The position numbers and the translations under genes are program-made. Of a stretch of DNA of 64,000 bases, positions 1 to 11,549 are shown in pieces. The notes beneath the pieces are model-generated. The model ran no database searches. It worked only from the letters and a program-made list of their open reading frames with translations, and was not told the origin of the DNA. The stretch is from assembly GCA_000697355.1 (NCBI GenBank), contig JNEN01000856.1:1-64000 (forward strand), written 5' to 3'. Numbering within the stretch: position 1 is the stretch's first letter; every line of letters begins with the position of its first letter. This DNA comes from Syncephalastrum monosporum B8922 (Eukaryota; Mucoromycota; Mucoromycetes; Mucorales; Syncephalastraceae).

Positions 1-530
1 CCTCCTTCTGAATGTATACTTAGCTTGCCGTCTTCTTGCTCGCCTCTCCTCCTGTCTTCTCTCCGTTCGTGCCTCTTCCACCTTCTTTCCGCTTGCTGCC
101 CTCCCATCAGAGGTTTTTTTTCCGCTTTTTCCTCTGCCCGTAAGTGAAACAGATTCGTGTCTATGCATTGAATATGAGACATTAACACTCGTTTCAGTTC
201 CGCTCCTTTCTCGCGTCCCCTTTGCGTCTCTTCCTCTCCGCCTCCTCTGCCTTTCTTCTTTCCCGCTTGCGACCCACTAGCCGGCGATGGTGGCCACCGT
301 TGAAAACAACTTCATAGACATCGCCATCGCGCCAAATGTCTGCTCCCCGCCCACCGGTAAGTGTTTTGCACCTGGGTAATGCGCCACTGTGACTCAAACG
401 TGTATTCAGCTCAGGTGAGGCGGCGGCCGCGCGCCGTGAGCGCGCATCAACGACCCCACGCCGGTATGTATATTAAAAATGAAGGATAGTCCACGAGAAC
501 TGATTTCGGAACGAAATTTCGTAGGCTAGT
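1..530. mobile_element. Partial transposon copy (left member of inverted pair)
   Basis: The stretch is nearly identical, in inverted orientation, to 16314-16844; I found a single 1-nt length difference (an extra G in a GGAGGAG run in the right copy). It ends at 530 in a 40-bp terminal sequence (outermost bases ACTAGCCTACG when read from the tip), followed by TA at 531-532. The same terminus is found at both ends of the Tc1-like relic at 6667-7700, so this is the end of a member of that family. The interior is strongly strand-asymmetric (pyrimidine-rich on +) and has two intron-like segments, 139-200 and 355-410 approximately. The element continues left of the window, so its other end and any transposase are unseen. 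Confidence 0.75.
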
Positions 531-532
531 TA

Positions 533-1994
533 TTCCTATTTCGTTTATACGTATGATCATACATTATATCACATTTATCTTTTTGAACTCGCAACGTTCT
601 GTTGTCTATGAAGTATATCTATAGTACAGTATGTACATCCACCAGACTGACGCAAGAACGCTGCGTATGCTACACCGTCTATGATTTATGTACAAGCATC
701 AAAGTGATTGGAACTTATACATACGCAACCCAGTGACATGAACACCGTCTGTGGCGAGATGTACGCTGAATACAAAGTTGGCCAAAAATAACTGGGTGAG
801 ATTAGATTAGTTCTATCGCATAGCTCCAGAAACATATCATTGTAGATTGAATGATCGTACAGATGATCCACGTTGCGTGTTGTATATAAGGGTAGAAAAG
901 TAGGGAAGCCAAAACTGAAATAAGCATTCCGAGATCCATCTGGCCGTAGCCGTCGCCGCCTTCTAAATCATTCGAAGGGGTGCATTTCATAGACATGTGT
1001 AGTGGGTATGGATGATTGATTGGCAACTTTATCTGTATCAAGAAATTTTGACAGGCAGGGCAACACCAGGATTTTCAAATGCCCGACCCTGTATTCATGC
1101 TGAATAAAAACATTCGGGATGACGTTGATGATCAGAGAACACTATAAAGATAAAACAATTCCCACCTATATTTTTTGAAGATAAAAGGTCCATAACGATG
1201 TTACTATAACCGTGATCACGTAGAGACAGTGTATCCGTTATGTAATATAAGAAGAGACTATTGAAACGCGTTCATGACCTCCTCGGTTTGATACGAAGAA
1301 TATGAGGAGAACTTCCACGTCTAAAATATAGCCTGCAAATTCACAGTGCGAGGGCAACCGAGCGATCCGTTCAGCCAAATTTGGAAAGCATGTATTTGAC
1401 TTCGCATGTTTGTCTCGCAAGTGTGGGGCCAGGATAAAAAGATTCTCATGGATTCTTTTTCTACCACTGTGATTTTCTTTGCCGAAACACCTGTATTTGT
1501 AGCCGAATTTGCGTTCCTGACTGAAAACCAAAAAGCTGAATGGAGTATATTTTTTTTTTTTCATCATCATTTTGTGGAGGCCAAAAATGTTCTACCGCGC
1601 TGACAAAACATGTATATTTAATTCGGCGAAATGGTTCAAGAGGCAATTGATGGTTTATTCACACACACAAAGGGCTGTCTGCCATCACTCAACCGCTGGA
1701 TCCTTCAAAGTTGTCCGGATAATCACTTTACTGCATGATGACACTAGAAAATACTGTTGACATTGGCGGCGAAAAAAAAGTTATGTATCCCATAGATGGT
1801 GCGCTGACCAATGAGTTTCGCAATTCACGTGTGTGACTGAGTGCATGTGAAAGCGAATAGGGCGTGTGGTACAAACATGATAATGCTGAATCGACTCTGT
1901 AAGGTGTAGTATAAATACAACTCACGTTACCCCGGCCTCTTTACCCCACTTTCTTTTTTCTTTTCCTTTCTTTTCTCATATTCCCATTTACAAA
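533..1994. other. Intergenic region, FOX2 upstream
   Basis: I see no supported gene here. The short open frames have no recognisable content. A CCAAT box lies near 1808, a palindromic CACGTG E-box at 1826-1831, and a TATA-like box at 1910-1917. Confidence 0.6.
1910..1917 (+). promoter_or_regulatory. TATA-like box of FOX2
   Basis: The sequence TATAAATA lies 78 bp before the FOX2 ATG, followed by a pyrimidine-rich stretch and an A-rich context directly before the ATG. This layout fits a fungal core promoter; no transcript evidence is available. Confidence 0.45.
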
Positions 1995-4987
1995 ATGGCC
2001 AACGATATTCGCTACGACGGACGCGTCGCCATCGTCACTGGTGCCGGTGGAGGTAAACCACTTTTCACATACATAGACAACAAAAGATACGGTGTGTTTG
2101 ACACTTGAACAGGTCTCGGCAAGGCATATGCCCTCTACTTCTCGTCGCGCGGTGCCAGCGTCGTCGTGAACGACTTGGGCGTGTCGCACACCGGCGACGG
2201 TCAGTCGTCGAGTGCTGCTGATGTCGTCGTGGAGGAGATTCGCAAGGCGGGTGGCAAGGCGGTTGCCAACTACAACTCGGTCACGGATGGTGACAAGATC
2301 GTTGAGACTGCCATGAAGGCATTCGGCCGCGTTGACATTGTTATCAACAATGCCGGCATTCTGCGCGACAAATCCTTCGCTCGCATGACTGATCAGGACT
2401 GGGATCTCATTCAGGCTGTGCACGTCAAGGGCTCGTACGCCGTGACCAAGGCTGCCTTCCCCATTATGCGTGAGCAGAAGTACGGTCGTATCATCATGAC
2501 CGCTTCCGCTGCCGGTCTCTATGGTAACTTTGGCCAGGCCAACTACTCTGCCGCCAAGCTTGCCCTTGCTTCCTTCTCGTCTTCCATTGCTCGCGAGGGT
2601 GCCAAGTACAATATCCACTCCAACACCATTGCCCCCATGGCCGCCTCTAGAATGTGAGTAGCATGAAGTCATGTCATTTTCACGTGCTAACGTATCATCA
2701 CCATTCGCTTGCAGGACCGAGACCGTCATGCCCCCGGATATTCTTGCTTCCCTCAAGCCTGAGTTCGTCACTCCCGTTGTTGGCTACCTGTGCCACGAGA
2801 ACACCGAGGAGTCTGGCTCCGTCTTTGAGGCTGGCGGTGGCTACGTCGCCAAGCTCCGTTGGGAGCGTTCCGAGGGTGCCGTCTTCAAGGCCGACGAGAC
2901 CTTTGACCCCTCTGCCGTCGCTGCCAAGTGGGGCGAGATCACCGACTTCACCAAGGTCGAATACCCCAGCTCCATCACCGACACTGACTTCCTTGGTTTG
3001 CTCGAGCGCGCCAAGGCTGCCCCTCCTAACCCCAAGGGTGAGCCCCTCCGTTTCGATGGCCAGGTCGCCATCGTCACTGGCGCTGGTGGTGGTCTCGGCA
3101 GGGCGTACGCTTTGATGCTTGGCAAGCTTGGTGCCTCCGTCGGTAAGTAGTGAAAGGCCTTTATTCGAGTTTATATTGACGCCCGCTTTCTTTGTAGTTG
3201 TCAACGATCTCGGTGGCTCCGCTTCCGGCCAGGGCTCCGACCAGCGTGCTGCTGATGTCGTTGTTGATGAGATCCGCAAGGCTGGTGGTAAGGCCGTCGC
3301 CAACTACGACTCGGTCGAGGACGGCGAGAAGGTCGTCGAGACCGCCCTCAAGGCTTTCGGCCGCATCGATATCCTTGTCAACAACGCTGGTATTCTCCGT
3401 GACAAGTCCTTCATCCGCATGAGCGACCAGGACTGGGACCTTGTCCACCGCGTCCATCTCCGTGGAACCTACAAGGGTAAGTCACTTTGATCTACTGAAA
3501 ACAAAGAGGTGTCTGACTTGTAACCATTCACAGTCATCAAGGCTGCCTGGCCCCACTTCACCAAGCAAAAGTACGGCCGTATCATCAACACCGCCTCCGC
3601 TGTCGGTCTGTATGGTAACTTTGGCCAGACCAACTACTCTGCCGCCAAGCTCGGTATCGTCGGTCTGACCAAGACCCTTGCCCTTGAGGGTGGTCGCAAG
3701 AACATTCTTTGCAACGTCATTGCTCCCAACGCTGGCACCCGTATGACGGCCACCATCATGCCCCCGGAGATGGTTGAGGCCTTCAAGCCCGAATACGTCG
3801 CTCCCCTGATCGGCTACCTCGGCCACAGCAGCAACGAGGAGAACGGCTCCATCTTTGAGGTTGGCTCCGGCTGGATCGCCAAGGTCCGCTGGCAGCGCAC
3901 TGGTGGCGTTGGCTTCCCTCCCAACCGTCCCCTGAAACCCGAGCAGGTCGCTGCTGCCTGGGACCGCATCACCAACTTTGAGGATGGTCGCGCCACCCAC
4001 CCCGAGACCACCCAGGACTCGCTCCAGAGCTTCATGGAGAATTTTGGTAACCTCGCCGAGGAGGAGGAGGCCCCCACCAAGGCCCTCCGCGACGACGGCA
4101 CCGTCGACATTGAGGCGGCCAAGAAGATTCCCTTCGAGTCGGTCACCTTCAACTATGGCGAGCGCGAGGCTATCCTGTACGCCCTCGGTGTTGGCTGCAA
4201 GCGCCAGGACCTCAAGTTTGTGTACGAGAACGACGCCGACTTCAGCGTCCTCCCCACCTTTGGTGTCATTCCCTCCTTTGAGATCATGGGCTCTCTGCCC
4301 TTCGGCGATGTCCTGCCCAACTTCAACCCCATGATGCTTCTCCACGGCGAGCAGTACCTCGAGCTCAAGAAGCCCATCCCCGCCTCCGGTACTCTGACCT
4401 CGGATGCCCGCATTGTCGAGATCACCGACAAGGGCAAGGGCGCCTCCGTCGTCGTCGGCGTCTCTACCAAGGACGAATCCGGCGAGGTTGTCTTTGAGAA
4501 CGAGTTCACTCTGTTCATCCGTGGCTCGGGCGGCTTCGGTGGTCCCAAGAAGGGCGCCGACCGCGGTGCTGCCTCTGCCGCCAACACGCCCCCCAACCGC
4601 AAGCCTGATGTCGTCGTGACTGAGAAGACCAGCGAGGACCTGGCTGCGCTCTACCGTCTGTCGGGTGATTACAACCCTCTCCACATTGACCCCAACATGT
4701 CGGCTGTGGGAGGTTTCGATGTCCCCATCCTTCACGGTCTCTGTTCGTTCGGTATCTCTGCCAAGCACATCTTGAAGACGTTCTGTGACAGCGACCCCGC
4801 TCGCTTCAAGAACATCAAGGCCCGCTTCGCCAAGCATGTCTTCCCTGGCGAGACCCTTGAGGTCCAGATGTGGAAGGAGGGCAACAAGGTCATCTTCCAG
4901 ACCCGCGTGGTTGAGCGCGACGAGATCTGTATCTCGGCTGCTGCTGTTGAGCTCAACACGGCCTCGGACCGCGACAGCAAACTGTAA
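1995..4987 (+). CDS. FOX2: Peroxisomal multifunctional beta-oxidation enzyme (hydratase/dehydrogenase)
   Basis: This is the bifunctional enzyme of peroxisomal fatty-acid beta-oxidation: 2-enoyl-CoA hydratase 2 and (3R)-3-hydroxyacyl-CoA dehydrogenase. Exons are 1995-2052, 2113-2653, 2715-3142, 3198-3476 and 3534-4987, giving 919 aa, close to the usual 900. Two tandem short-chain dehydrogenase domains fill roughly residues 1-300 and 310-600. Each has the TGAGGG nucleotide-binding loop, NNAG, and a catalytic YSAAK. The C-terminal third is a MaoC/hot-dog hydratase 2 domain with the motif YNPLHIDP and a later LHG. The protein ends in SKL, a canonical PTS1 peroxisomal signal. The ATG is the first Met of the SDR domain and sits in an A-rich context. 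Introns 3 and 4 interrupt the second dehydrogenase domain. Expression is probably fatty-acid responsive by family analogy; this is not shown here. Confidence 0.96.
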
Positions 4988-5009
4988 TTAGCCCGCACCC
5001 AGACACTTT

Positions 5010-5010
5010 A

Positions 5011-5042
<32 letters not shown>
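5010..5042. repeat. (AC)n microsatellite
   Basis: An uninterrupted AC run of about 25 bases followed by imperfect GCAC units lies in the FOX2 3' UTR. Confidence 0.9.
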
Positions 5043-5043
<1 letters not shown>

Positions 5044-5112
5044 GACCCTACAGAATCATTCCACAACATTTTCTTTATTCCGTTTGTTATTATGACCTCT
5101 GCTGTATATGAC

Positions 5113-5118
5113 AATAAA
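5113..5118 (+). terminator. Poly(A) signal for FOX2
   Basis: AATAAA lies 126 bp after the FOX2 stop, in an AT-rich stretch. Confidence 0.5.
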
Positions 5119-5302
5119 ACCGAAGTTTATTCTACTTGTCCTAAGCAAATACGTTTTGTGTGAATTCGGGGTTAACACGTGACCCTGTCGTGTGGAGTTG
5201 TATTTATTTTTGACACAGAGGCATTGTCAAAAGTTTGTCATCCGTAACCTTCCGCAGTATTTGTGCTTATCCGCCTCCACCGTCAACCCCACCAACGAAA
5301 CA

Positions 5303-6458
5303 ATGTCGGCCCAGCGCACACAACCCACCACGCACATGGCGGGTGGTGCCGTCTCTGGCATGACAGCCTGTGTTATTCTTCAGCCTCTTGACTTGATCAA
5401 GACCCGTCTCCAGCAGACCCGGCACCACCACCCCAAAGGGTATCTATGCATGCATACATATCATAACAATAGTCGTATATACTACCTGAATGGCAGCCAT
5501 TAACCCTGGGTTTACTGTCAGTCACAGTACATTGCTGTCGACATGCCGCGACATTATCCATACGAACGGCATCGGTGGTCTGTGGCGTGGCACCATGCCA
5601 ACTATTCTTCGGTAACTTTTTGGGTTGTTTATTCCTTTCTTTCTCCTAAGCATGTGATTAGCAATATGCCGGGGACAGCCCTCTATTTTACAACCCTCTC
5701 TGAGATTCGGCACGTCATGGACGCCACGCGGGCCACGTGGCAGCCGTGGCTGCGTCGAGAGACAAACGCAAAAGAGCAAGCGAAATGGGAGAACCTGTTC
5801 GCGGGCGTCACCGCACGCGGCTCCGTGGGTTTTATCATGATGCCCATCACCGTACTCAAAGTGCGCTATGAAGTAAGCACCTCCAGAGCCTTCATCTGCT
5901 TGGTCTAACCCTCCCGCAAGAGCAATTTCTACAACTACCGCAGTATGACGGAAGCTTTCCGATCCATCGTGCAGTACGACGGCGTCCGCGGCCTGTTTGC
6001 AGGCTACGGCGCTACATTTATACGCGATGCACCTTTTGCCGGTATCTACCTTCTCTGCTACGAGCAGTGCAAGGGTATCATCAATTGTAAGTCCTGTCAG
6101 GTTTCTTCGTGCTTGCTCTCACACACAGGCACTAGTGTATAAATCAACGCATGAACTGGCTGTCGCGAATGTCGTGGTCAACTTGGCCTCGGGTGTTGTG
6201 GCCGGCTCAGCCGCAACGGCGATCACTCAGCCGTTTGACTTGATGAAGACCCGTATGCAGCTTGATCCGAATACCTACCGCAACACGTGGCATACCGCAC
6301 GACACATCTTTGCCGAGGCGGGTTGGCGCGGTTTCTTTGATGGTCTCTCGCTGCGTCTGGCACGCAAGCCGTTGAGCTCGGCCATCTCTTGGGCTATCTA
6401 TGAGGAATTCGTCCGCTTTGCTACTCGGCAGCCTTTGACGGGCTCCCAAGGCATCTAA
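5303..6458 (+). CDS. HEM25: Mitochondrial glycine carrier, SLC25A38/Hem25 type
   Basis: This inner-membrane carrier imports glycine for the first step of haem synthesis (ALA synthase). Exons are 5303-5439, 5528-5611, 5662-5872, 5921-6086 and 6136-6458, giving 306 aa, the normal SLC25 size. All three carrier repeats are visible through their PxDxxKxR-type signatures: PLDLIKTR (about residue 28), PITVLKVR (about 135) and PFDLMKTR (about 230). The block LWRGTMPTILRNMPGTALYF and the phrase RDAPFAGIY are typical of the SLC25A38 branch rather than other carriers. The ATG is the first Met before the first repeat. The last intron uses acceptor ACTAG at 6131-6135; a nearer CAG would give an immediate stop, which decides the splice choice. 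The gene is co-oriented with FOX2, with 315 bp between them. Confidence 0.93.
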
Positions 6459-6666
6459 CTTCTTTGTGCATACCATCTGCCATCTCCACCACGCGTGCAT
6501 CATGTACCCCCTCATCATATATTTTGACTTGCATCCCTTCTCCTTCTCCTAAATGTGTACATATACCCAAAGTCCACTTCGTATATATAAATACCAAACT
6601 TGGACCATTTAACAAGTAGATTCAGTGGATTCTTCTCCCCTCGCGCAGGCTTCATTCATGTGTGTA

Positions 6667-6708
6667 ACTAGCCTATGAATTTTTTGGTTCTTAAATCAAT
6701 ACCCGTGG
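6667..6708. repeat. Left terminal inverted repeat
   Basis: It starts ACTAGCCTATGAA and is the imperfect inverse of 7661-7700, with several substitutions and two extra bases. TA precedes it. Confidence 0.8.
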
Positions 6709-7208
6709 ACCAGAACATTCATCTTTTCTACGTACCTAAGCAGCCAGAGCCGTAGTGGTTCGATACGCGCTCACGCCACGTTGGCAACTGTCTCACGTAT
6801 AGCTGAAGGCATTTTTGAGTCACAGCCTGAAAATACCGTTCATTTCTTACCGGTTGGAGTGGTATGAAGCGGTTAACTTCTTATAGCCGGAGGATTCATG
6901 CAATATGACCTCGAATTTTCTCTTTTCTCAGGTCGACATATTTGAATACGAGTAAAATTTCTGAACCTAACAGAGATAAGCTGGTCCAGGTCTCAGCGTT
7001 TCGATCACTGTTGTCGTTTCAACGTCACCTTTCAATCTTTTGTTTCTTGATGCCATCTTTTTCTGGGCTGTCAAAACTCTCTTTTGTTCTTTTCCTTACG
7101 TTGTAAATCAATGGCACGCACGAAAAAAGCGACGCAGCTACCTATTGATCGAAATCTCTAGCCCCGGCCGCTCTCTTTCAAAAGTCAAGCATCAAGGGCA
7201 CAGCGATC

Positions 7209-7457
7209 GCATACGGAACAACATGGAGTCACGTATGAGCAGGACTGCCAGCTACAGCAGCAGGCCTTTGAGCAGGGCCTTACCCATATCATACAAACGA
7301 TCAAAACTACATCGAAGCCTATCGATGCTACAGTTACCGAAAGCATTACAGCCAGATCTACGAAGGTCCACTGAAGCGTTTTTTGGACAGCTGCCCCGAC
7401 TTCATCCTCATGGAAGATGGAGCACCGATCCATCGTAGCAACGCGCCAAAGAAGTGG
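7209..7457 (+). pseudogene. Tc1/mariner DDE transposase fragment
   Basis: In the frame of codon 7416 the reading runs from about 7302 to 7457 and contains the family motif FILMEDGAPIHRSNAPKKW. The Asp at 7416-7418 corresponds to the second catalytic Asp of the DDE/D triad. A plausible upstream part lies at about 7209-7300 but needs readthrough of stops. No intact start, no first Asp and no SPDLNPIE block with the third acidic residue are visible. This is a dead fragment. Confidence 0.7.
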
Positions 7458-7660
7458 CTGGGACCACCGTTGAAAACACCCTCATAGACAACGCCATTGC
7501 GCCAAATGTCTGCTCCCCGCCCACCGGTAAGTGTTTTGCAACTGGGTAATGTGTCACTGCGACTCAAACGTGTATTCAGTTTAGGTGAGGCGGCGGCAGC
7601 GCGCCGTGAGCGCGCATCAACGACTCCAACGCCGGTATGTAGAGTAAAATGAAGTAAAGT

Positions 7661-7700
7661 CCACGAGAACTGATCTCGGAACGAAATTTCGTAGGCTAGT
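7661..7700. repeat. Right terminal inverted repeat
   Basis: Read inward from 7700 it begins ACTAGCCTACGAAATTTCG. The same 40-bp end recurs at 491-530 and, inverted, at 16314-16353, each next to TA. Confidence 0.85.
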
Positions 7701-7702
7701 TA

Positions 7703-8372
7703 GCCTATACTTGTAACCGTAATCCTTCTGTATGTACATGCCGGAAAAGATTTTGATTAGAGTAAAGAAAAGAACAGGAGACGTGTAAGAAAATAGTCGT
7801 CTCCCACGGAACAGACTCGCCGCAATGGGCCTTTGTTTATCTGTGCTCTCTGTATCGTGGTAGACGGAACTCGGGAAATCAAGTGGGAAGACAACCTCGC
7901 TTTTAAATGGTAGGAAAAGAGGCTGCCGCCAGGCTGGACTTCGCTGCGTATTGATCCCAGGAGAAAAAACTGAAGAAACAAGTATACGACCTGACAGCAG
8001 GATGACGGAAACTTCGCATGGGTGGGCAGGATGCGCGTTTGTGGGTTAAGCTACAGGACATAAACGCTTTATACACGGCGGGGGTAGGGGGGAGGGCTCG
8101 CTTCGCGTCGTCCAAGAGTGACGTTCCACCCTTTGCCTTTGGCTACGGGTTATCAAAACCTTTGCTTAATCTTCGGTCACTCTAGCCCGTTACCTACCGC
8201 TTGCTACAAGGATACTTGCTGTCCCTCTCCAAGAAACCCTCTCATCCCAGATCAGGGGATATACAAGTCTCGTAAAATGGGTTATTGTGATATAGATACA
8301 TGATTTAGTATTCTTTATAAAAGGTATGTATATGTGTGAATGAAATTTCTATGTATATGTAGATGAAGGACG
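7703..8372. other. Intergenic region with repeat-derived sequence
   Basis: I see no gene. The first 100 bp (7701-7800) resemble 16973-17080 in the same orientation (shared ATACTTGTAAC, GTAATCCTT, GTAAAGAA and AGACGTG blocks), so this flank belongs to a dispersed repeat. The rest is the 3' region of the ATPase gene, which is read on the opposite strand. Confidence 0.55.
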
Positions 8373-11300
8373 CTACTGTGAAACGACCCGGCGTTTCACA
8401 TATTTGTAGATCTCGGTAAAGGTAATGTACACGACAGCAGAGGCAGCTGACATGCCCCACTCCCAAGTGATACCGTGCTGGCGGAAAACGACGTCGTTCA
8501 GGACAGGCACGTAAATGGTGATAATGACGAGGGCAAAGCCAAAGATAAACGTGTAATAAAGATACAGGTTTTGTGCTCGGGTGAAGAAACGGAAGTTCCA
8601 CATCGAGTGCAAGAGGTCGCGGCAAGTGAAACTGTGTAATAACAGGATCACAGTCATGGTCAGGAAGAGGCCACCACGCGCACGGAATACGTTTTCGCAC
8701 GAGTCGTTGTAGTTCATGTTGCAGTCCTCTCCGAGATCGCCATTGCCCCACCCGTGGGTGGAAACGGTAAAGTTGATCAGGCCAATAGCACCAATGAAAA
8801 CACCATAGATGAAGATATCGGCGAGGTTGGCCAAACGGAAGAGACCATGCTCACGCTTGCGTGGCGGTTCGAGCATCTGGGTCGGGTTGACAGGCTCCAG
8901 ACCCAGAGCCATGGCCGGTGGGGAACTGACAAGCACGTTGACAAACAGAATCTGGAGTGGCGACAAAGCAAACACCGAGACACCCTGCTCGTCCTGGAAA
9001 ACCAGACCAATCAAGAGGAGCACCACGAGGGCCACGTTCGCTGTCAGCAGATGCACGACAAAGCGACTGATGTTGGCAAAGACACGTCGTCCTTCCTGAA
9101 TAGCACTGATAATCGTTGCAAAGTTGTCGTCCGTGAGAATGATATCGGACGTCTGCTTTGCCACATCCGAGCCGGTCTGGCCCATAGCGATGCCTACGTC
9201 TGCCTCCTTGAGCGAGGGCGAGTCGTTCACGCCATCTCCTGTCATGCCTGCAATCTTGCGTCGTCGGTGAAGGGCTTCCATCATCTTGACCTTGGTCTCG
9301 GGGCTACACCGTGCAACAACGAGGGGCAGTTCCGGCAGGGCGTCCACTTGCTCCTCAGTCAGCTTGTCGAAAGCCTGGGCCGTCATGCACAAGTGGCTGT
9401 TCTCACCCTCAGGCAGAATAGAGACTTGACGGGCAATAGCGGCAGCAGTGGCAAGGTGATCACCAGTCAGCATGTGTACGGTGATACCTGCGCGATGGCA
9501 ACGCTCCACGGCCGGCTTGGACTCCTCGCGCGGCGGGTCATAAATGCCAACAAGACCAAGGAACACCATCTCTTCTTCGATCGCTTCGCGCGGTTGCTCG
9601 GTTTCCTGCGTATCCGTCTTGAGGATGCGGCGTGCCAGGGTCAGGACACGCAATCCATCACGGGCGAGTTCTTCGACGCGCGGGAAAATCATTGCCTCCA
9701 GCGCCTCGACAGATGTGTACTCGACCTCGCCGCTCTCCAATGCATATCCAACACAGCATCCCAGCGTACGCTCGGTCGCACCCTTCATGAATGCAATTCG
9801 CTGTCCGGTTGGTGACTGGGCTATCACGCTCATGCGCTTAATCGTCGAGTCGAATGGGTACTCAGCCAGAAGCTTCCATCCTTTTTCTTCTTGAGTGGAA
9901 CGGCCCATATGAAGTTTGTGTGCGAATACTTGCAATGCAATCTAATATGCGGTCACATGAGTATGCTGTGTGCCTTTGATGCGGTGGTGCGCAAACTTAC
10001 CTCGGTGGGATCACCCAGAACAAGGTCTTCGCCTTCTTTGTCCTTGCGCACTTCAGCCATGTTGCAGAGAGCAGCCGTCGCCATCATATGCTCAAAGCTG
10101 CCAGTCACAGAATCCACTACGGTATCCGTTGTTTCTTGGCGCACCTCGCCTGTTGTTTGAAGACCAAGACCGCCCACTGAGTAGAAACCGGCTTCGGGAC
10201 GCCAAAAGCGAGTCAAGACCATCTTGCCTTGCGTCAGCGTGCCTGTCTTGTCTGAGCAAATGTTCGTCACGGCACCGAGAAGCTCGAGCGATACCAGTCG
10301 TCTCACAAGAGCGTGCGACTTGGCCATCGCATGCACACCAAACGCTTGCGTTAAAGTCAAGACAGCAAGAAGGCCTTCAGGGACGGCTGCAATCGCCGTA
10401 GAGATCGCATACAGGACCTGCTGGTCACCGATGTTGAACTTGGCTGAAGCAAAGATTACTATCACGACAAGAACAGCCACAACAAAAAGGAAGAGGGCCA
10501 AACGATCAATGGCACGCTGCAGAGGCGTGCGCTCGTTGTCGCCCGAATCCATCAAACGCTTCGCAATGCTGCCGATTTCGGTCTCCATGCCAGTCGCTGT
10601 CACCATGGCTAAATACAGTAAAACGTGTCAGAAATGATAGATAGAGGTTAAGGATTCACATACCTTTGCCTCTACCCTTGGCCACTGTCGTGCTCGAATA
10701 TACCATGTTAATGCGGTCACCCAGAGGCACATCGGTCGCTTCAAGAGTGGTTGGGTACTTGTTCACTGGCACGGACTCGCCCGTGAGCAGCGCTTCATCG
10801 ACATCCATATTGAACGCCTCGACAACGCGACAATCGGCACCCACAACGTCGCCAGCCTTGAGGATCACTAAGTCGCCAGGGATCAACGCGCGCGTGGGGA
10901 TCTGCTTCTCTTGTCCGTCGCGCACCACCCAGCTCGTCGGCGATGCCATCTCGCGCAGACTTTCCATGGTCTTTTCTGCTTTAAATTCTTGCGCGAATCC
11001 AACGAATGCGTTCAAAAACATGATAAATGCCAGCACGCCACCTTCAATCCAATCCTTGAAAGCAAAGGCGACAATCTAAAAAAAAAAAAAAAAATAACGC
11101 TAAGTCACGTGTTCTGCTAGGTGATACAACAAACATACTGTGGCAGCGAGAAGAATAAACACCATCAGATTCAGAAATTGCTTGAGAAGAAGTTTGACAG
11201 GGTTCACGCCGCCTTCTCCCTCGAGTTCGTTAAAGGCAATGCGACGGTTGTCGATGTCTTTTTCCGATAGGCCATGGTCCACATCGCCTTTGAGCAGGCC

Positions 11301-11549
11301 GCAGACGGCGTCCATATCCATCGTATGATAGGGAGGTCCCTCCATACGCTCGCGGGCCTTGCGTCGCTTCACCAACTTGAGCCGCTTCATCAGCACGCTA
11401 CGCACAGACTTGCCATCATCTGATGTGGCGGTGCTGTGATTCGTCGATGTGCGCGGCAGCGCTATCGGCGGCTTTTCCTGCTGTTGCTTTGTTGGTGGAC
11501 CATCTGCGAAACTAATAACGGTTCTGTCTTGCTGCTGCTGATCTGACAT
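8373..11549 (-). CDS. ENA: P-type cation ATPase, ENA (type IID)-like
   Basis: This plasma-membrane or endomembrane pump probably exports Na+ or K+ at the cost of ATP. Exons in transcript order are 11139-11549, 10664-11075, 10001-10608 and 8373-9941, giving 999 aa. Residues 1-70 are a Gln-rich, basic cytosolic tail. The actuator motif LLTGES is at about 235, the phosphorylated Asp in CSDKTGTLT at about residue 394, and the hinge MTGDGVNDSPSLK at about 705. Helices follow to the C-terminus. The combination SDKTGTLTQGKM, ARCSPETKV and SDDNFA-type sequence (here TDDNFA) points to the fungal ENA group rather than SERCA/PMR1, but substrate cannot be read from sequence. The ATG at 11549 is chosen because it is the first in-frame ATG; the upstream codon in frame is GTG. 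It is co-oriented with RPC2, 304 bp downstream of it. Confidence 0.9.

Larger units (their letters stand above)
4988..5302. other. FOX2 3' region and HEM25 upstream region
   Basis: It holds a CA/AC microsatellite at about 5010-5042, a poly(A) signal AATAAA at 5113-5118, and a palindromic CACGTG E-box at 5176-5181, about 120 bp before the HEM25 ATG. Confidence 0.6.
6667..7700 (+). mobile_element. Decayed Tc1/mariner-type DNA transposon
   Basis: A 1034-bp element is bounded by imperfect terminal inverted repeats (6667-6708 and 7661-7700) and flanked on both sides by TA (6665-6666 and 7701-7702), the target-site hallmark of Tc1/mariner insertions. Inside, a transposase relic is read on +. The length is shorter than the 1.3-1.7 kb usual for intact Tc1 elements, and the reading frame is broken, so it is non-autonomous. 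Its distal 240 bp (about 7459-7700) match the repeats at 1-530 and 16314-16844. Its transposase part has no counterpart in the visible parts of those copies. Confidence 0.85.

Noticed and set aside
1238..1570. 110-codon minus-strand frame starting MMMKKKK
   Set aside because: Composition reflects a poly-T/ATC run on +; no domain, no splice continuation and overlapping frames on the other strand of similar quality.
3482..4837. 451-codon minus-strand frame inside FOX2
   Set aside because: It is a shadow of the GC-rich third-position bias of the FOX2 exon; the + strand encodes a complete conserved enzyme. The same holds for 1941-2771 and 45484-46419 style antisense frames.
8754..9815. 353-codon + frame opposite the ATPase
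   Set aside because: Antisense shadow of the conserved P-type ATPase exon, with no recognisable family.
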